A stretch of DNA of 64,000 nucleotides from JAVWIF01 sp036639635. Lineage in GTDB: Bacteria; Bacillota_I; Bacilli_A; Erysipelotrichales; Erysipelotrichaceae. Position numbers and translations under genes: made by a program. The notes below the pieces were generated by a model. It was not told where the DNA came from. It made no database searches and saw only the letters and a program-made list of their open reading frames with translations. Below, piece by piece: positions 16,363 through 25,333 of this stretch (positions are counted from its first letter, which is position 1; every line of letters begins with the position of its first letter). Location: assembly GCA_036639635.1 (NCBI GenBank), contig JAVWIF010000001.1, forward strand, positions 1 to 64,000, given 5' to 3'.

Positions 16363-16974
16363 TTAATCTTCTGCTTTATAAATAATTTTTAAACGACGTT
16401 GATTTCCTTCGCCTTCACTTATTGTACCAACGTGTTTCATCGTTGATAAATAACTATGAATTGCTTTACGTTCATCAGCTGGCATTGGATCAAGCAACGC
16501 ATCTGTTCTTGATCTTTGAACAGTTTTAGCAACCCTTAATGCAAGTGAACAAACTTTATGGTATTTTTCTTCTTTATATCCATTAATATCAATTAATACA
16601 CCTACACGTCTTTTAAATTCACTAGATGATGCAGATTTTAATACAGTATTAATAGATTGTAATGTTTGACCATTTTTACCAATAAGAATAGCATTGTTTT
16701 CGGCAGTTAAATTAACATGATAGAAATCATTTTCTTCACTTACTTCAATTTCTGCTTCCATTTCAATGTTATCAAAATAGTTTTGTAAATAATTTTTCAT
16801 AAAATCTTTGATATCTTGTTTACTATATGCACTACATGTTACTTTGCTTCCAAGTCCTAAAAATCCATTACTTTCTTCTGTTATTGTATATGTTAAATCT
16901 TCAACATTTACATTTTTATCTCTCGCAGCAGATTTTAAAGCTTCTTCTAAATTTTTTCCTGTATATACATTCAT
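16363..16974 (-). CDS. khpB: RNA-binding protein Jag/KhpB (SpoIIIJ-associated)
   Basis: The 203-residue protein shows the three-domain Jag layout: Jag-N (1-50, VYTGKNLEEALKSAA), a KH domain (about 75-140) with the GxxG loop IGKNGQ at 98-103, and a C-terminal R3H domain (about 145-203) with Arg169 and His173 in DERKAIHSYL. KhpB pairs with KhpA as a global RNA chaperone affecting cell elongation and division. It follows yidC by 12 bases, as in Bacillus (spoIIIJ-jag). GGAGG precedes the ATG. Confidence 0.94.
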   Translation of the reverse strand: MNVYTGKNLEEALKSAARDKNVNVEDLTYTITEESNGFLGLGSKVTCSAYSKQDIKDFMKNYLQNYFDNIEMEAEIEVSEENDFYHVNLTAENNAILIGKNGQTLQSINTVLKSASSSEFKRRVGVLIDINGYKEEKYHKVCSLALRVAKTVQRSRTDALLDPMPADERKAIHSYLSTMKHVGTISEGEGNQRRLKIIYKAED

Positions 16975-16986
16975 TAAGGATTCCTC

Positions 16987-17982
16987 CTAGTCTTTAATAA
17001 AGAACTTATGAATAATGACATTCTGAATAACTCTTGCTATTGAATTTACTAACCAGTAGAAAGACATACCTAATGGCCAGTTGATTGCAAATATAGCAAT
17101 CATAGCTGTACTCATATACATCATCATATTCATAGAACCCATCATACCACTTGGTTTTTTTGCAGGTTCTGCATATTTTTTTTCTTTGACATGATTTTTC
17201 TTTTTTCTATGTGCTTCTAACCATTGAGGCATTTTAAAAGATAATAATTGGAATAAAACCATTAGAACGAAAATAACAATATACCAGTAATTACCTAACT
17301 TAAATCCTTCTAATGGAGTAAATGCTAAGTTTATTCCTTGGAAAGAACCAGTAACAACAGCATATGCTCTCATTGTTGCTTGATACATTCCTAAAATAAC
17401 AGGAAATTGAACAATCGTAACTAATATTGTTCCAAATGGATTAATTTTATATTTACTATATAAAGCTTGTGTTTCTTGTGCTTGCGCCATTTTTGAACGA
17501 TCATCAGTTTTTCCTGCATATTTTGCAGTAATCTTATTAATCTCCGGTTGAATAGTTTGCAAACGTTGATTTGCTACCTGAGATTTAAGAGAAAATAAGA
17601 AAATTAATACTTGAATTAAGAATGTTGCTGCAATAATACCAATACCTGCATCCGTGAATGTTGCTACCCAGTTTATTAACTGTGCAATTGGCCATACGAT
17701 AAGTCCTGTAAACCAACCTTCATCCATTGCATCTCCAAATGAAGTTGCTTTAATTTCAATCAAATCACTAGCTTTGTAATCTTTGTATTTGTTTTGCGTT
17801 GCAGTGTCATCTTTTGCAATATCAATTTCACCACGTTTTACTGTTTCATCTTTTACAGAAATAATGGAATTCACGTACGTTTTTCCGTTCTCACCACGTG
17901 GAACGCTACAACCAGTTAACGTTACAACCATTAGCATTATTACTGCAAGAAATTTCTTTTTGTTTTTAAAAAACTTTTTCAT
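16987..17982 (-). CDS. yidC: Membrane protein insertase YidC (SpoIIIJ type)
   Basis: It inserts and folds proteins in the cytoplasmic membrane, with or without SecYEG. The 331-residue Gram-positive form has a lipoprotein signal (lipobox LTGC, lipidated Cys25), a short extracytoplasmic region, and five membrane segments of the YidC core, including LFSLKSQVANQRLQ and PVILGMYQATMRAYAV; the conserved hydrophilic-groove Arg is probably the one in LKSQVANQR or nearby. A basic cytoplasmic loop HRKKKNHVKEKK separates later helices. It lies between rnpA and jag, as around most Bacillota origins. Confidence 0.94.
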   Translation of the reverse strand: MKKFFKNKKKFLAVIMLMVVTLTGCSVPRGENGKTYVNSIISVKDETVKRGEIDIAKDDTATQNKYKDYKASDLIEIKATSFGDAMDEGWFTGLIVWPIAQLINWVATFTDAGIGIIAATFLIQVLIFLFSLKSQVANQRLQTIQPEINKITAKYAGKTDDRSKMAQAQETQALYSKYKINPFGTILVTIVQFPVILGMYQATMRAYAVVTGSFQGINLAFTPLEGFKLGNYWYIVIFVLMVLFQLLSFKMPQWLEAHRKKKNHVKEKKYAEPAKKPSGMMGSMNMMMYMSTAMIAIFAINWPLGMSFYWLVNSIARVIQNVIIHKFFIKD

Positions 17983-18008
17983 CTTGACTTCTCCTCGCTA
18001 AAGTTTGC

Positions 18009-18341
18009 TTACCTATCTATTTTAACTTTTTTAACCAATCTTTCCAAGAGTTTTTTGTTGTTTATATAACTTTCTTCATGATATTTCACTCTAACAAGGA
18101 TAATTGTGTCAAAATTCTCATCAAAAGTGTAAATATCTTGTACCATCATACGTACTTGACGTTTTATTTTATTACGTATAACAGCATTTCCCATTTTTTT
18201 TCCAACTGAAATTCCTACTCTTGCATGATTTTCTTTTCGTGATTTTACATAAATAACAAAGGAAGGGCTCGTATAAAATTTTTTATGATTCATAATTTCA
18301 GCAAATTCGTCACTCTTTTTAACACGAAATTCTTTTTTCAT
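18009..18341 (-). CDS. rnpA: Ribonuclease P protein component
   Basis: RnpA is the basic protein subunit of RNase P, which trims the 5' leader of pre-tRNAs. The 110-residue protein has the hallmark VGKKMGNAVIRNKIKRQVR (the RNR motif, about 46-64), an aromatic N-terminal part and IILVRVKYHE near residue 80. It is 26 bases upstream of yidC and downstream of rpmH, the classical rpmH-rnpA-yidC order; the rpmH terminator lies between rpmH and rnpA. Confidence 0.95.
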   Translation of the reverse strand: MKKEFRVKKSDEFAEIMNHKKFYTSPSFVIYVKSRKENHARVGISVGKKMGNAVIRNKIKRQVRMMVQDIYTFDENFDTIILVRVKYHEESYINNKKLLERLVKKVKIDR

Positions 18342-18400
18342 AAAAACTTCCTTTCTTATATATACATGCTAGTATAAAATCATGAAACTTCTTTGCTACA

Positions 18401-18426
18401 AAAAAATCACCCAAAGGTGATTTTTT
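18401..18426 (-). terminator. Terminator/attenuator after rpmH
   Basis: A compact hairpin, ATCACC and GGTGAT with a short loop, flanked by A6 and T6 runs. It begins at the rpmH stop codon and would reduce read-through into rnpA, matching the large excess of L34 needed over RnpA. Confidence 0.75.
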
Positions 18427-18559
18427 AAGCTGATAACACTTTTCTACCTTTACTACGACGACGCGCTAATACTCTACGTCCTCCAACAGTAGCCATACGG
18501 GCTCTGAAACCATGAGTTTTCTGGTGTTTTCTTTTGCTCGGTTGATATGTTCTTTTCAT
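18425..18559 (-). CDS. rpmH: Large ribosomal subunit protein bL34
   Basis: The minus strand encodes a 44-residue, very basic protein starting MKRTYQPSKRKHQKTHG, continuing FRARMATVGGRRVLARRR and ending GRKVLSA, a complete L34. An AGGTGGC-type ribosome site precedes the ATG at 18559. The gene borders oriC as in nearly all Bacillota. Its promoter is at 18613-18641. Confidence 0.97.
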   Translation of the reverse strand: MKRTYQPSKRKHQKTHGFRARMATVGGRRVLARRRSKGRKVLSA

Positions 18560-18612
18560 AAGAGCCACCTCCACTTCTTTTTATTTTTATACAAATTGAG
18601 CATTGCTCGTAA

Positions 18613-18641
18613 ATTATACATAAATTTATAGTTAAAGTCAA
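18613..18641 (-). promoter_or_regulatory. Strong promoter of rpmH
   Basis: On the minus strand TTGACT (18641-18636) and TATAAT (18618-18613) are separated by exactly 17 bases, near-consensus for the housekeeping sigma factor, about 55 bases upstream of the rpmH start. Confidence 0.8.
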
Positions 18642-19250
18642 ATAAAAAATTAAATTAATTCGATTTATAAAATTTATAAAAATCTATTATTTTGCTATAT
18701 ATAGGTAATGATAAAGATGATAAAATAGTTATTTAGTATGAATTATAAAAGCCTTTATTTATGGGTATAATAAGACAATCGTCATAAGTTTTCAACATCA
18801 AAAAACAGAAAAGTGGAAAATTAATTAATTGAATTTCAATTTTTATCAATATTTGTATTATATTACCTATAATAACATATATATTAACTATATTAATAGT
18901 TTTCCACATCTTTTCCACAAGCTTTTTTATAATAGTTTTCCACATATTGTGGAAAGTGTTAATAAGTCAATAATATCCTTTAGATATCGTCTTATTAATC
19001 ACTTTAATATAGTGGAAAATTAATTATTTAATTTTATTTTTTCCACTTTTCCACAGTATATAGTTATCCACTGTTGATAACTTGTTAGTTTTCCATGTGG
19101 ATAACTGTGGAAAACTTTATAAAACCCTTATAAATAACCCTATTTAACCTTTTTATTGTGGAAAACTAATTTAATTTTAATAATTTAAAATTTCGTGGTA
19201 ATTTAGTATATAATATAGTAGAATTATATGGGAATGAAAAGGAGTAAAAT
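18642..19250. other. oriC: Origin of replication, upstream part (dnaA promoter side)
   Basis: This gene-free, extremely AT-rich region carries a cluster of DnaA boxes. Plus-strand boxes: TTTTCCACA at 18900, 18911, 18936 and 19047, TTTTCCACT at 19039, TTATCCACT at 19064. Minus-strand boxes: at 18948 (CTTTCCACA), 19011 (TTTTCCACT), 19096 (perfect TTATCCACA), 19106 and 19157 (TTTTCCACA). Together with the boxes after dnaA at 20610-20701 this makes a bipartite origin as in Bacillus. Leading-strand gene direction switches here. A -10 box TATAAT at 19209-19214 and GGAG serve dnaA. Bases 18642-18890 show no boxes or genes. Confidence 0.9.
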
Positions 19251-20609
19251 ATGTCTAATTATACAGAATTACAGTTAAGCGATATTTGGAATAAAACTTT
19301 AGATACTATACATGATAATGCTTCTTTTGATGACGTTGTATTTCATTCATGGTTCAAAGATGGTACTCAACTATTTGATATTAAAGATGACTTTGCGACA
19401 ATTGTTGTTCCTTTTCGAATAAATAAACAGATTTTAATGGAATCCATTAACTTAATACAAGAATCTTTATCTAAAGTTATTGATCAAAATATTTCGTGTC
19501 AAATTTTATTAAAAAATGAAGTTGATTTATTACAACCTTCTTCAGTAGTACAACGGAGAAATGAAGTTTTATTTGAAGATAAAATAAAAAAAGAATATAC
19601 ATTTGATAGTTTTGTTGTTGGAAAAAACAATCGAGAAGCACATGCTGCTGCGTTAAGTAGCTGTTACTATCCAGGAAAATTTAATAATCCTTTATTTATA
19701 TTTGGAAACTCAGGATTAGGTAAAACTCACTTATTACATGCTATTGCCAATTATATTAAAATAAACAAACCAGATGAAAAACTTTTATATATCTATAGTG
19801 AAGATTTTGTAACTTTATTAATTGAAGCTATGAAGAATAAAACAGTAGAAGAAGTAAAAGAAAAAATATGTTCGGTTGATTATTTGTTAATTGATGATAT
19901 TCAACGTCTAAAACAAAGTACATCACAAGAAATTTTCTTTAATATGTACAATAAATTAATTAGTGATAATAAACAAATTATAATTACCAGTGATATTCAT
20001 CCAACAGAATTAAAAGGGATTGAAAATCGTTTAATATCTAGGTTTAGTAGTGGTTTATCAGTATCCATTGGTTCTCCAGAATTTGAAACATCAAAAGCAA
20101 TTTTACAAAAGAAAATGGAAGGTAGAAAAGATGAAGTCATAATGGACGATGAAGTATTGGATTATCTTGCTACTAGATTTTCTAAAGATGTTAGAAAATT
20201 AGAAGGAGCACTTAATGAATTATTCTTTAAAGCAATTTTATATAATCCAGAAAAAATAGATTTGAAATTTGCTAAAGATATATTTAAAGAAAATCCATCT
20301 ATTATACAAGATGAAGATTTAACACCAAAAAAAATTAAAAAAGCTGTTTGTGATTTTTATGGTTTAACAAAGACTCAAATTGAATCAAAATCTAGAACAA
20401 AGAACATTTCAAATGCTAGACATATTGCTATTTATCTATGTCGTAAACATTTAGAAATGCCATTTGTCAAAATAGGTTTTGAATTTGGAAACCGTGATCA
20501 TTCAACCATTATGGCTTCTTATGAAAAAATGTTAAAATCATTAAAAGAAAAAGATTCATTTCAACAAGCTTTAACACAAATTGAAAAAAACTTAGGAATT
20601 AATAAATAG
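19251..20609 (+). CDS. dnaA: Chromosomal replication initiator DnaA
   Basis: DnaA binds the boxes on both sides of its gene and melts the origin. The 452-residue protein has domain I (1-90), a short linker, the AAA+ domain with Walker A GNSGLGKTH (152-160) and Walker B LLIDDIQ (212-218), and the C-terminal domain IV with the DnaA signature around FGNRDHSTIM that reads box DNA. AAAAGGAG precedes the ATG. Boxes overlap its promoter region, so autorepression is likely, as known for the family. Confidence 0.98.
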   Translation: MSNYTELQLSDIWNKTLDTIHDNASFDDVVFHSWFKDGTQLFDIKDDFATIVVPFRINKQILMESINLIQESLSKVIDQNISCQILLKNEVDLLQPSSVVQRRNEVLFEDKIKKEYTFDSFVVGKNNREAHAAALSSCYYPGKFNNPLFIFGNSGLGKTHLLHAIANYIKINKPDEKLLYIYSEDFVTLLIEAMKNKTVEEVKEKICSVDYLLIDDIQRLKQSTSQEIFFNMYNKLISDNKQIIITSDIHPTELKGIENRLISRFSSGLSVSIGSPEFETSKAILQKKMEGRKDEVIMDDEVLDYLATRFSKDVRKLEGALNELFFKAILYNPEKIDLKFAKDIFKENPSIIQDEDLTPKKIKKAVCDFYGLTKTQIESKSRTKNISNARHIAIYLCRKHLEMPFVKIGFEFGNRDHSTIMASYEKMLKSLKEKDSFQQALTQIEKNLGINK

Positions 20610-20751
20610 TTATCCACACGTTTCCACATTTATTCCCTAGCTAAATTTGTTTAAATATGCTTTAAATAAAGCTTTTATTTAAGTTTTCCACAGTTTCCAC
20701 ACACTTATTACTATTTCATTAAGAAAAAAGAAAAGAAGGGAGTTTTAATTT
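20608..20751. other. oriC: Origin of replication, downstream part (dnaA-dnaN gap)
   Basis: The gap holds four boxes on the plus strand: perfect TTATCCACA at 20610-20618, GTTTCCACA at 20620-20628, TTTTCCACA at 20684-20692 and GTTTCCACA at 20693-20701. They are followed by an AT-rich tract up to dnaN. In Bacillus the unwinding element lies in this gap, and the same is inferred here. Confidence 0.85.
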
Positions 20752-21870
20752 ATGTACTTCAAAGTATCTAAAAGAAATTTTCACAATGCATTATCAGTAG
20801 CTTCTAGAGCTATTTCATCATTTTCACCATTACCCGCATTTTCAGGAATAAAAATTGAAGCTAAAGAAGATTGCTTGATTTTAACTGGAAGTGATTCAGA
20901 TGTTTCTATTCAAACAAAATTATTTCAAAGTGAAGACTGTATTCTAGAAATTAAAGATATGGGTTCAATTGTTATTGAATCTAAATATATTTTAGAAATT
21001 GTTCGTAAAATTGATGCAGATGAAATTGAATTTGAGATGATGGATGGCTCTTTAACTAAAATATCAGGAAATAGTGCTGAGTTTAAAATAAATGGAATGA
21101 AAGCAACAGAATATCCTGCTATTGATTTTACGAAACCAAATGAATGTTTTATAACTAGTAAAGAGGTTTTAAAACAAGTTATTTTACAAACCGTATTTGC
21201 TACGAGTGATAAAGAAACAAGACCTGTTTTAACTGGAGTTAATTTTGAATGTAAAGGAAATACTTTACATTGTGTAGCTACAGATTCCTATCGTTTAGCT
21301 AAAAAAACTATAGAAATAGAAGAAAACTTAAACTTTAATATAACAATCCCATCTAAGTCTTTACAAGAAGTAGTAAAAACATTAGAAGGTGAAGGAAATG
21401 TTGAAGTAGGAGTTAGTGATAAAAAATCACAATTTATTATAGGAAATACAGTAATACAAACACGTTTAATTGATGGTGTTTATCCTGAAACAAGTCGTTT
21501 AATTCCATTAACATTCGATTATGAATTAACAATAGATTCTCGAGATTTATTAAATGCAATCGATCGTGCTAGTTTTATTAAAAATGATGGAGTTTCCGTT
21601 ATTAAATTTGCTTTAAGTGAAAATGAATGTATATTGACTAGTAAATCTGTTGAAGTAGGGTCTTCTACTGAAGTATTAAGTAGTGCTAGCTTTAGTGGAA
21701 CACCATTAGAAATTAGTTGTAATGGACGTTATGTATTTGATGCTATTCGTTCTTTAAATGGTAGCTTAGTTAAGTTTAGTTTATGTGGTGAAATGAAACC
21801 ATTTATTATTACTTCAGTTGAAGATGATAGCATTCTTCAATTGATTCTACCAGTAAGAACATACGCTTAA
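20752..21870 (+). CDS. dnaN: DNA polymerase III beta subunit (sliding clamp)
   Basis: The 372-residue clamp tethers the replicase to DNA and is the docking site for MutS, MutL and others. It shows the three repeated clamp domains, the conserved ATDSYRLAKK near residue 180 and the typical C-terminal end ILPVRTYA that lines the peptide-binding pocket. GAAGGGAG precedes the ATG. It follows dnaA across the second box cluster and ends at its own terminator. Confidence 0.97.
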   Translation: MYFKVSKRNFHNALSVASRAISSFSPLPAFSGIKIEAKEDCLILTGSDSDVSIQTKLFQSEDCILEIKDMGSIVIESKYILEIVRKIDADEIEFEMMDGSLTKISGNSAEFKINGMKATEYPAIDFTKPNECFITSKEVLKQVILQTVFATSDKETRPVLTGVNFECKGNTLHCVATDSYRLAKKTIEIEENLNFNITIPSKSLQEVVKTLEGEGNVEVGVSDKKSQFIIGNTVIQTRLIDGVYPETSRLIPLTFDYELTIDSRDLLNAIDRASFIKNDGVSVIKFALSENECILTSKSVEVGSSTEVLSSASFSGTPLEISCNGRYVFDAIRSLNGSLVKFSLCGEMKPFIITSVEDDSILQLILPVRTYA

Positions 21871-21876
21871 AATAGG

Positions 21877-21912
21877 AAAACTATTCTTAGTAATTAGGAA
21901 TAGTTTTTTTTA
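21877..21912 (+). terminator. Terminator after dnaN
   Basis: AAAACTATTC (21877-21886) pairs perfectly with GAATAGTTTT (21898-21907), followed by more T. The next genes therefore need their own promoter; a TATAAT-like element is at about 22024. Confidence 0.8.
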
Positions 21913-22055
21913 ATGAAATTATTTAAATTATAATTAATTTTTAATAATTTGAAAATATCATTTAATTTTATTAGAGCCTTATAAATATAGTAAAAAACTA
22001 ACAAAAACAGAGTCAAATATGTTATAATATTATAGAATATGAAAGAGGTTTTATA

Positions 22056-22259
22056 ATGGAAATAAAGATAACCAGTGAATACATTACATTAGGTCAATTA
22101 CTAAAAATTACAGACTTCATTCAGAGTGGTGGAGAAGCTAAATTTGCAGTAAAAGAATTATCTATCAAAGTAAATAATAAACCAGAAAATAGACGAGGAA
22201 GAAAACTATATTTTGGAGATATTATTTTGATAGAAGACAAACAATTTACTTTAACATGA
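22056..22259 (+). CDS. yaaA: S4-domain protein YaaA
   Basis: The 67-residue protein is a single S4 RNA-binding fold (GQLLKITDFIQSGGEAKFAV, then VNNKPENRRGRKLYFGD), the YaaA (RlbA) family that sits between dnaN and recF in Bacillota. A ribosome-associated role is suspected for the family. Its stop overlaps the recF start by four bases (ATGA), so translation is coupled. Confidence 0.9.
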   Translation: MEIKITSEYITLGQLLKITDFIQSGGEAKFAVKELSIKVNNKPENRRGRKLYFGDIILIEDKQFTLT

Positions 22260-23356
22260 TTTTAAATGAATTTAAACTTCATAATTATAGAAATTATGAA
22301 AATTTAAATATTACATTTTCTGATGGAATTCATATTCTTAAGGGAAAAAATGCACAGGGTAAAACAAATTTACTGGAGGCTATTCTTTATTTATCAACGA
22401 CTAGATCTCATCGAACAAATGATGATAGAGATTTATTAAAACAAGACAGCGATGCTTTTTTTATTAAAGGTTTGATTGTTAAAAAAGAAATAAAAGAAGA
22501 TATTCAAATTAGCGTTAATGAGAAGGGAAAAAATTTATTTATATATAAAAACTACATTTCTAAAGTAAGTGATTTTATTGGTGAATTTAATGCTGTTATG
22601 TTTTGTCCAGATGATATGATGTTGTTTAATGCTTCTCCTCGCGTTCGGCGGCGCTTTGTAGATATGGAATTGAGTAAGATAAGTAAAAAGTATGTAAGTA
22701 CTTTATTTGTTGCTCAGAAGCTCTTAAAAGAGCGTAATGTATATTTAAAACAAAGTGTTGTTGATAGAAACTATTTAGAAGTATTAACGACACAATTAAT
22801 TGATATGCAAATTATTATTATTAAACAAAGATATTATTTTCTTGATCAATTAGTAAAAAAATGTCAAAAATTTTATCAAGAATTATCTATGGATCAAACA
22901 AAAATTAGTATCACATATGAAAGTTGTATTCCATTTGTTGAAGATGATAATAAATTAAAAGAGTTATTAAATGATAAATATAAAAAGTCTTTAGAAAGAG
23001 ATATATTATTTAAACAAACAACGATAGGTATTCATAAAGAAGATTTTATATTTAAAATAAACAACAAAGACCTTTCCATATTTGCTTCTCAAGGTCAAAA
23101 ACGAAGTGTTTTATTGGCTTTAAAAATTGGAATGATTTATATGATAAAAGAAATTATTAAAGAATATCCAGTTTTATTACTTGATGATGTATTTTCAGAA
23201 TTAGACGAAAATAGAAAACAGAAATTATTAACATCTTTACCTAATGAGATTCAAATATTTATTTCTACTACAGATATGAAGGATTTAGAAGATATAAAAA
23301 AATATCGTAAAGTTACTATTTGGAATGTAGAAAATGGAAAAATTGAAAAAATGTAA
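22256..23356 (+). CDS. recF: DNA replication and repair protein RecF
   Basis: RecF is an SMC-like ATPase that with RecO and RecR loads RecA on gapped DNA. The 366-residue protein has Walker A GKNAQGKTN (30-38), the signature ASQGQKRSVLLALK and Walker B VLLLDDVFSELD. Length is normal. It overlaps yaaA by four bases and is nine bases ahead of gyrB; recR, its partner, lies on the same arm at 32.4 kb. Confidence 0.96.
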   Translation: MILNEFKLHNYRNYENLNITFSDGIHILKGKNAQGKTNLLEAILYLSTTRSHRTNDDRDLLKQDSDAFFIKGLIVKKEIKEDIQISVNEKGKNLFIYKNYISKVSDFIGEFNAVMFCPDDMMLFNASPRVRRRFVDMELSKISKKYVSTLFVAQKLLKERNVYLKQSVVDRNYLEVLTTQLIDMQIIIIKQRYYFLDQLVKKCQKFYQELSMDQTKISITYESCIPFVEDDNKLKELLNDKYKKSLERDILFKQTTIGIHKEDFIFKINNKDLSIFASQGQKRSVLLALKIGMIYMIKEIIKEYPVLLLDDVFSELDENRKQKLLTSLPNEIQIFISTTDMKDLEDIKKYRKVTIWNVENGKIEKM

Positions 23357-23365
23357 GGAGAATTT

Positions 23366-25315
23366 ATGATGGATGAAAAGCAATTAAAAGAAATTGATGA
23401 AATGGAAAATGGAAAAGTAGAACATTCTTATACTGCAGATGATATTCAAGTATTAGAAGGTTTAGAAGCAGTAAGAAAAAGACCAGGAATGTATATTGGA
23501 TCTACTAGTGAGCGTGGATTACATCATTTGGTATGGGAAATTGTAGATAATGCGATAGATGAAGCGCTTGCGGGATTTGCTACTGATATAGAAATAGCTA
23601 TTGAAAAAGATAATATTATTCGTGTAGAAGACAATGGTCGTGGAATGCCTACAGGAATTGTAGAAAAAAGTGGAGTTTCTGGTGTAGAAACTATTTTTAC
23701 TATACTTCATGCTGGTGGTAAATTTGGTGGAGGAGCTTATAAAGTTTCTGGAGGACTTCATGGTGTTGGAGCAAGTGTTGTTAATGCTTTATCTGAATGG
23801 TTAGAAGTAACGATTAATCAAGAAGGTAAATCTTATTTTTTACGTTTTGAAGATGGAGGAAAAGCCCAAGGACCTTTAAAACAAATTGGAGAAAGTGATT
23901 CACATGGTTCAATTGTTAGATTTAAAGCCGATCCAATCATCTTTACTGAAACACAAACATATGATTTTAATACTTTAAATGCTAGAATACGTCAACTTGC
24001 TTTTTTGAATAAAGGTATTAAACTAGTTTTGATTGATGAAAGAGAAGAATCACCTAAACGTATTGAATATAAATATGATGGTGGTATTCGTCAATATGTA
24101 GAATATTTAAATAAAAATAAAACGCCACTACATGAACAAGTTGTATATGTAGAAGGTTTAGAAGAAGGCATATTAATTGAAATTGGTATGCAATATAATG
24201 ATGGTTATATTCCTAATATTTACTCTTTCTGTAATAATATAAATACTATGGAAGGTGGAACACATGAAGATGGTTTTAGATTAGCACTTACTCGTATTAT
24301 TAATGCTTATGCAAAAGAACAAAATATGATTAAAAAGGATGAAACGTTAGCAGGAGATGATGTAAGAGAAGGATTAACAGCAATTATTTCTGTAAAACAT
24401 CCTGATCCTCAATATGAAGGACAAACAAAAACAAAATTAGGTAATTCAGAAGTTCGTAAAATTATTTCAAGTGTATTGGGAGAACAATTAGAAAGATTTT
24501 TCTTAGAAAATCCTGAAACAGCTAAAATAATTGTAGATAAATCTATATTAGCAAGTAAGGCTCGTTTAGCAGCAAAAAAAGCACGTGAATTAACACGTCG
24601 TAAAAGTGCATTAGAAATTACATCATTACCTGGTAAATTATCAGATTGTTCAAGTAAAGATGCTAGTGAATGTGAAATTTATATTGTCGAGGGAGATTCT
24701 GCCGGTGGTAGTGCTAAGCAAGGTCGTAACTCTAAATTTCAAGCAATATTACCTTTACGAGGAAAAATATTGAATGTTGAAAAAGCTAGATTACAACGTA
24801 TCTTTGAAAATAATGAAATTAGAGCTATGATTACAGCGTTTGGTTGTGGTATTGGTGATGAAATGGATGTTACTAAACTTCGTTATCATAAAATAATTAT
24901 TATGACCGATGCCGATGTTGATGGTGCACATATTTGTACTTTGATGTTAACATTCTTCTATCGTTATTTAAGACCAATTATCGAAGGTGGTTTTGTTTAT
25001 ATTGCAATGCCTCCATTATTTAAAGTAGCAAAAGGTAATCGTGTTGAATATGTTTATAAAGAAGAAGAGATGGAACGTATCAAAGGTGAAATGGGTGACA
25101 ATGTAAATGTTCAACGTTATAAAGGTTTAGGAGAGATGAATCCTGAACAGTTATGGGAAACAACAATGGATCCTGAATATAGAACATTGAAACAAGTTAA
25201 TATTAATGATGCTATTGAAGCTGATGGTGTTTTTGAAATGTTAATGGGTGAAGAAGTAGAACCAAGAAGAGACTTTATTCAGGAAAATGCAAAATATGCA
25301 ACCCTGGATATTTAG
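23366..25315 (+). CDS. gyrB: DNA gyrase subunit B
   Basis: GyrB is the ATPase half of gyrase. The 649 residues hold the GHKL ATPase domain (EIVDNAIDEALAG, then GGGAYKVSGGLHGVG), the transducer, and the TOPRIM domain with EGDSAGGSAKQGRN and the metal-binding DADVDGAH, ending in the usual tail QENAKYATLDI. AAGGAG precedes the first of two ATGs; the second, three bases on, is also possible. It forms a tight unit with recF before it and gyrA 18 bases after. Confidence 0.97.
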   Translation: MMDEKQLKEIDEMENGKVEHSYTADDIQVLEGLEAVRKRPGMYIGSTSERGLHHLVWEIVDNAIDEALAGFATDIEIAIEKDNIIRVEDNGRGMPTGIVEKSGVSGVETIFTILHAGGKFGGGAYKVSGGLHGVGASVVNALSEWLEVTINQEGKSYFLRFEDGGKAQGPLKQIGESDSHGSIVRFKADPIIFTETQTYDFNTLNARIRQLAFLNKGIKLVLIDEREESPKRIEYKYDGGIRQYVEYLNKNKTPLHEQVVYVEGLEEGILIEIGMQYNDGYIPNIYSFCNNINTMEGGTHEDGFRLALTRIINAYAKEQNMIKKDETLAGDDVREGLTAIISVKHPDPQYEGQTKTKLGNSEVRKIISSVLGEQLERFFLENPETAKIIVDKSILASKARLAAKKARELTRRKSALEITSLPGKLSDCSSKDASECEIYIVEGDSAGGSAKQGRNSKFQAILPLRGKILNVEKARLQRIFENNEIRAMITAFGCGIGDEMDVTKLRYHKIIIMTDADVDGAHICTLMLTFFYRYLRPIIEGGFVYIAMPPLFKVAKGNRVEYVYKEEEMERIKGEMGDNVNVQRYKGLGEMNPEQLWETTMDPEYRTLKQVNINDAIEADGVFEMLMGEEVEPRRDFIQENAKYATLDI

Positions 25316-25333
25316 ATAGGAGGATTTTTCAAA

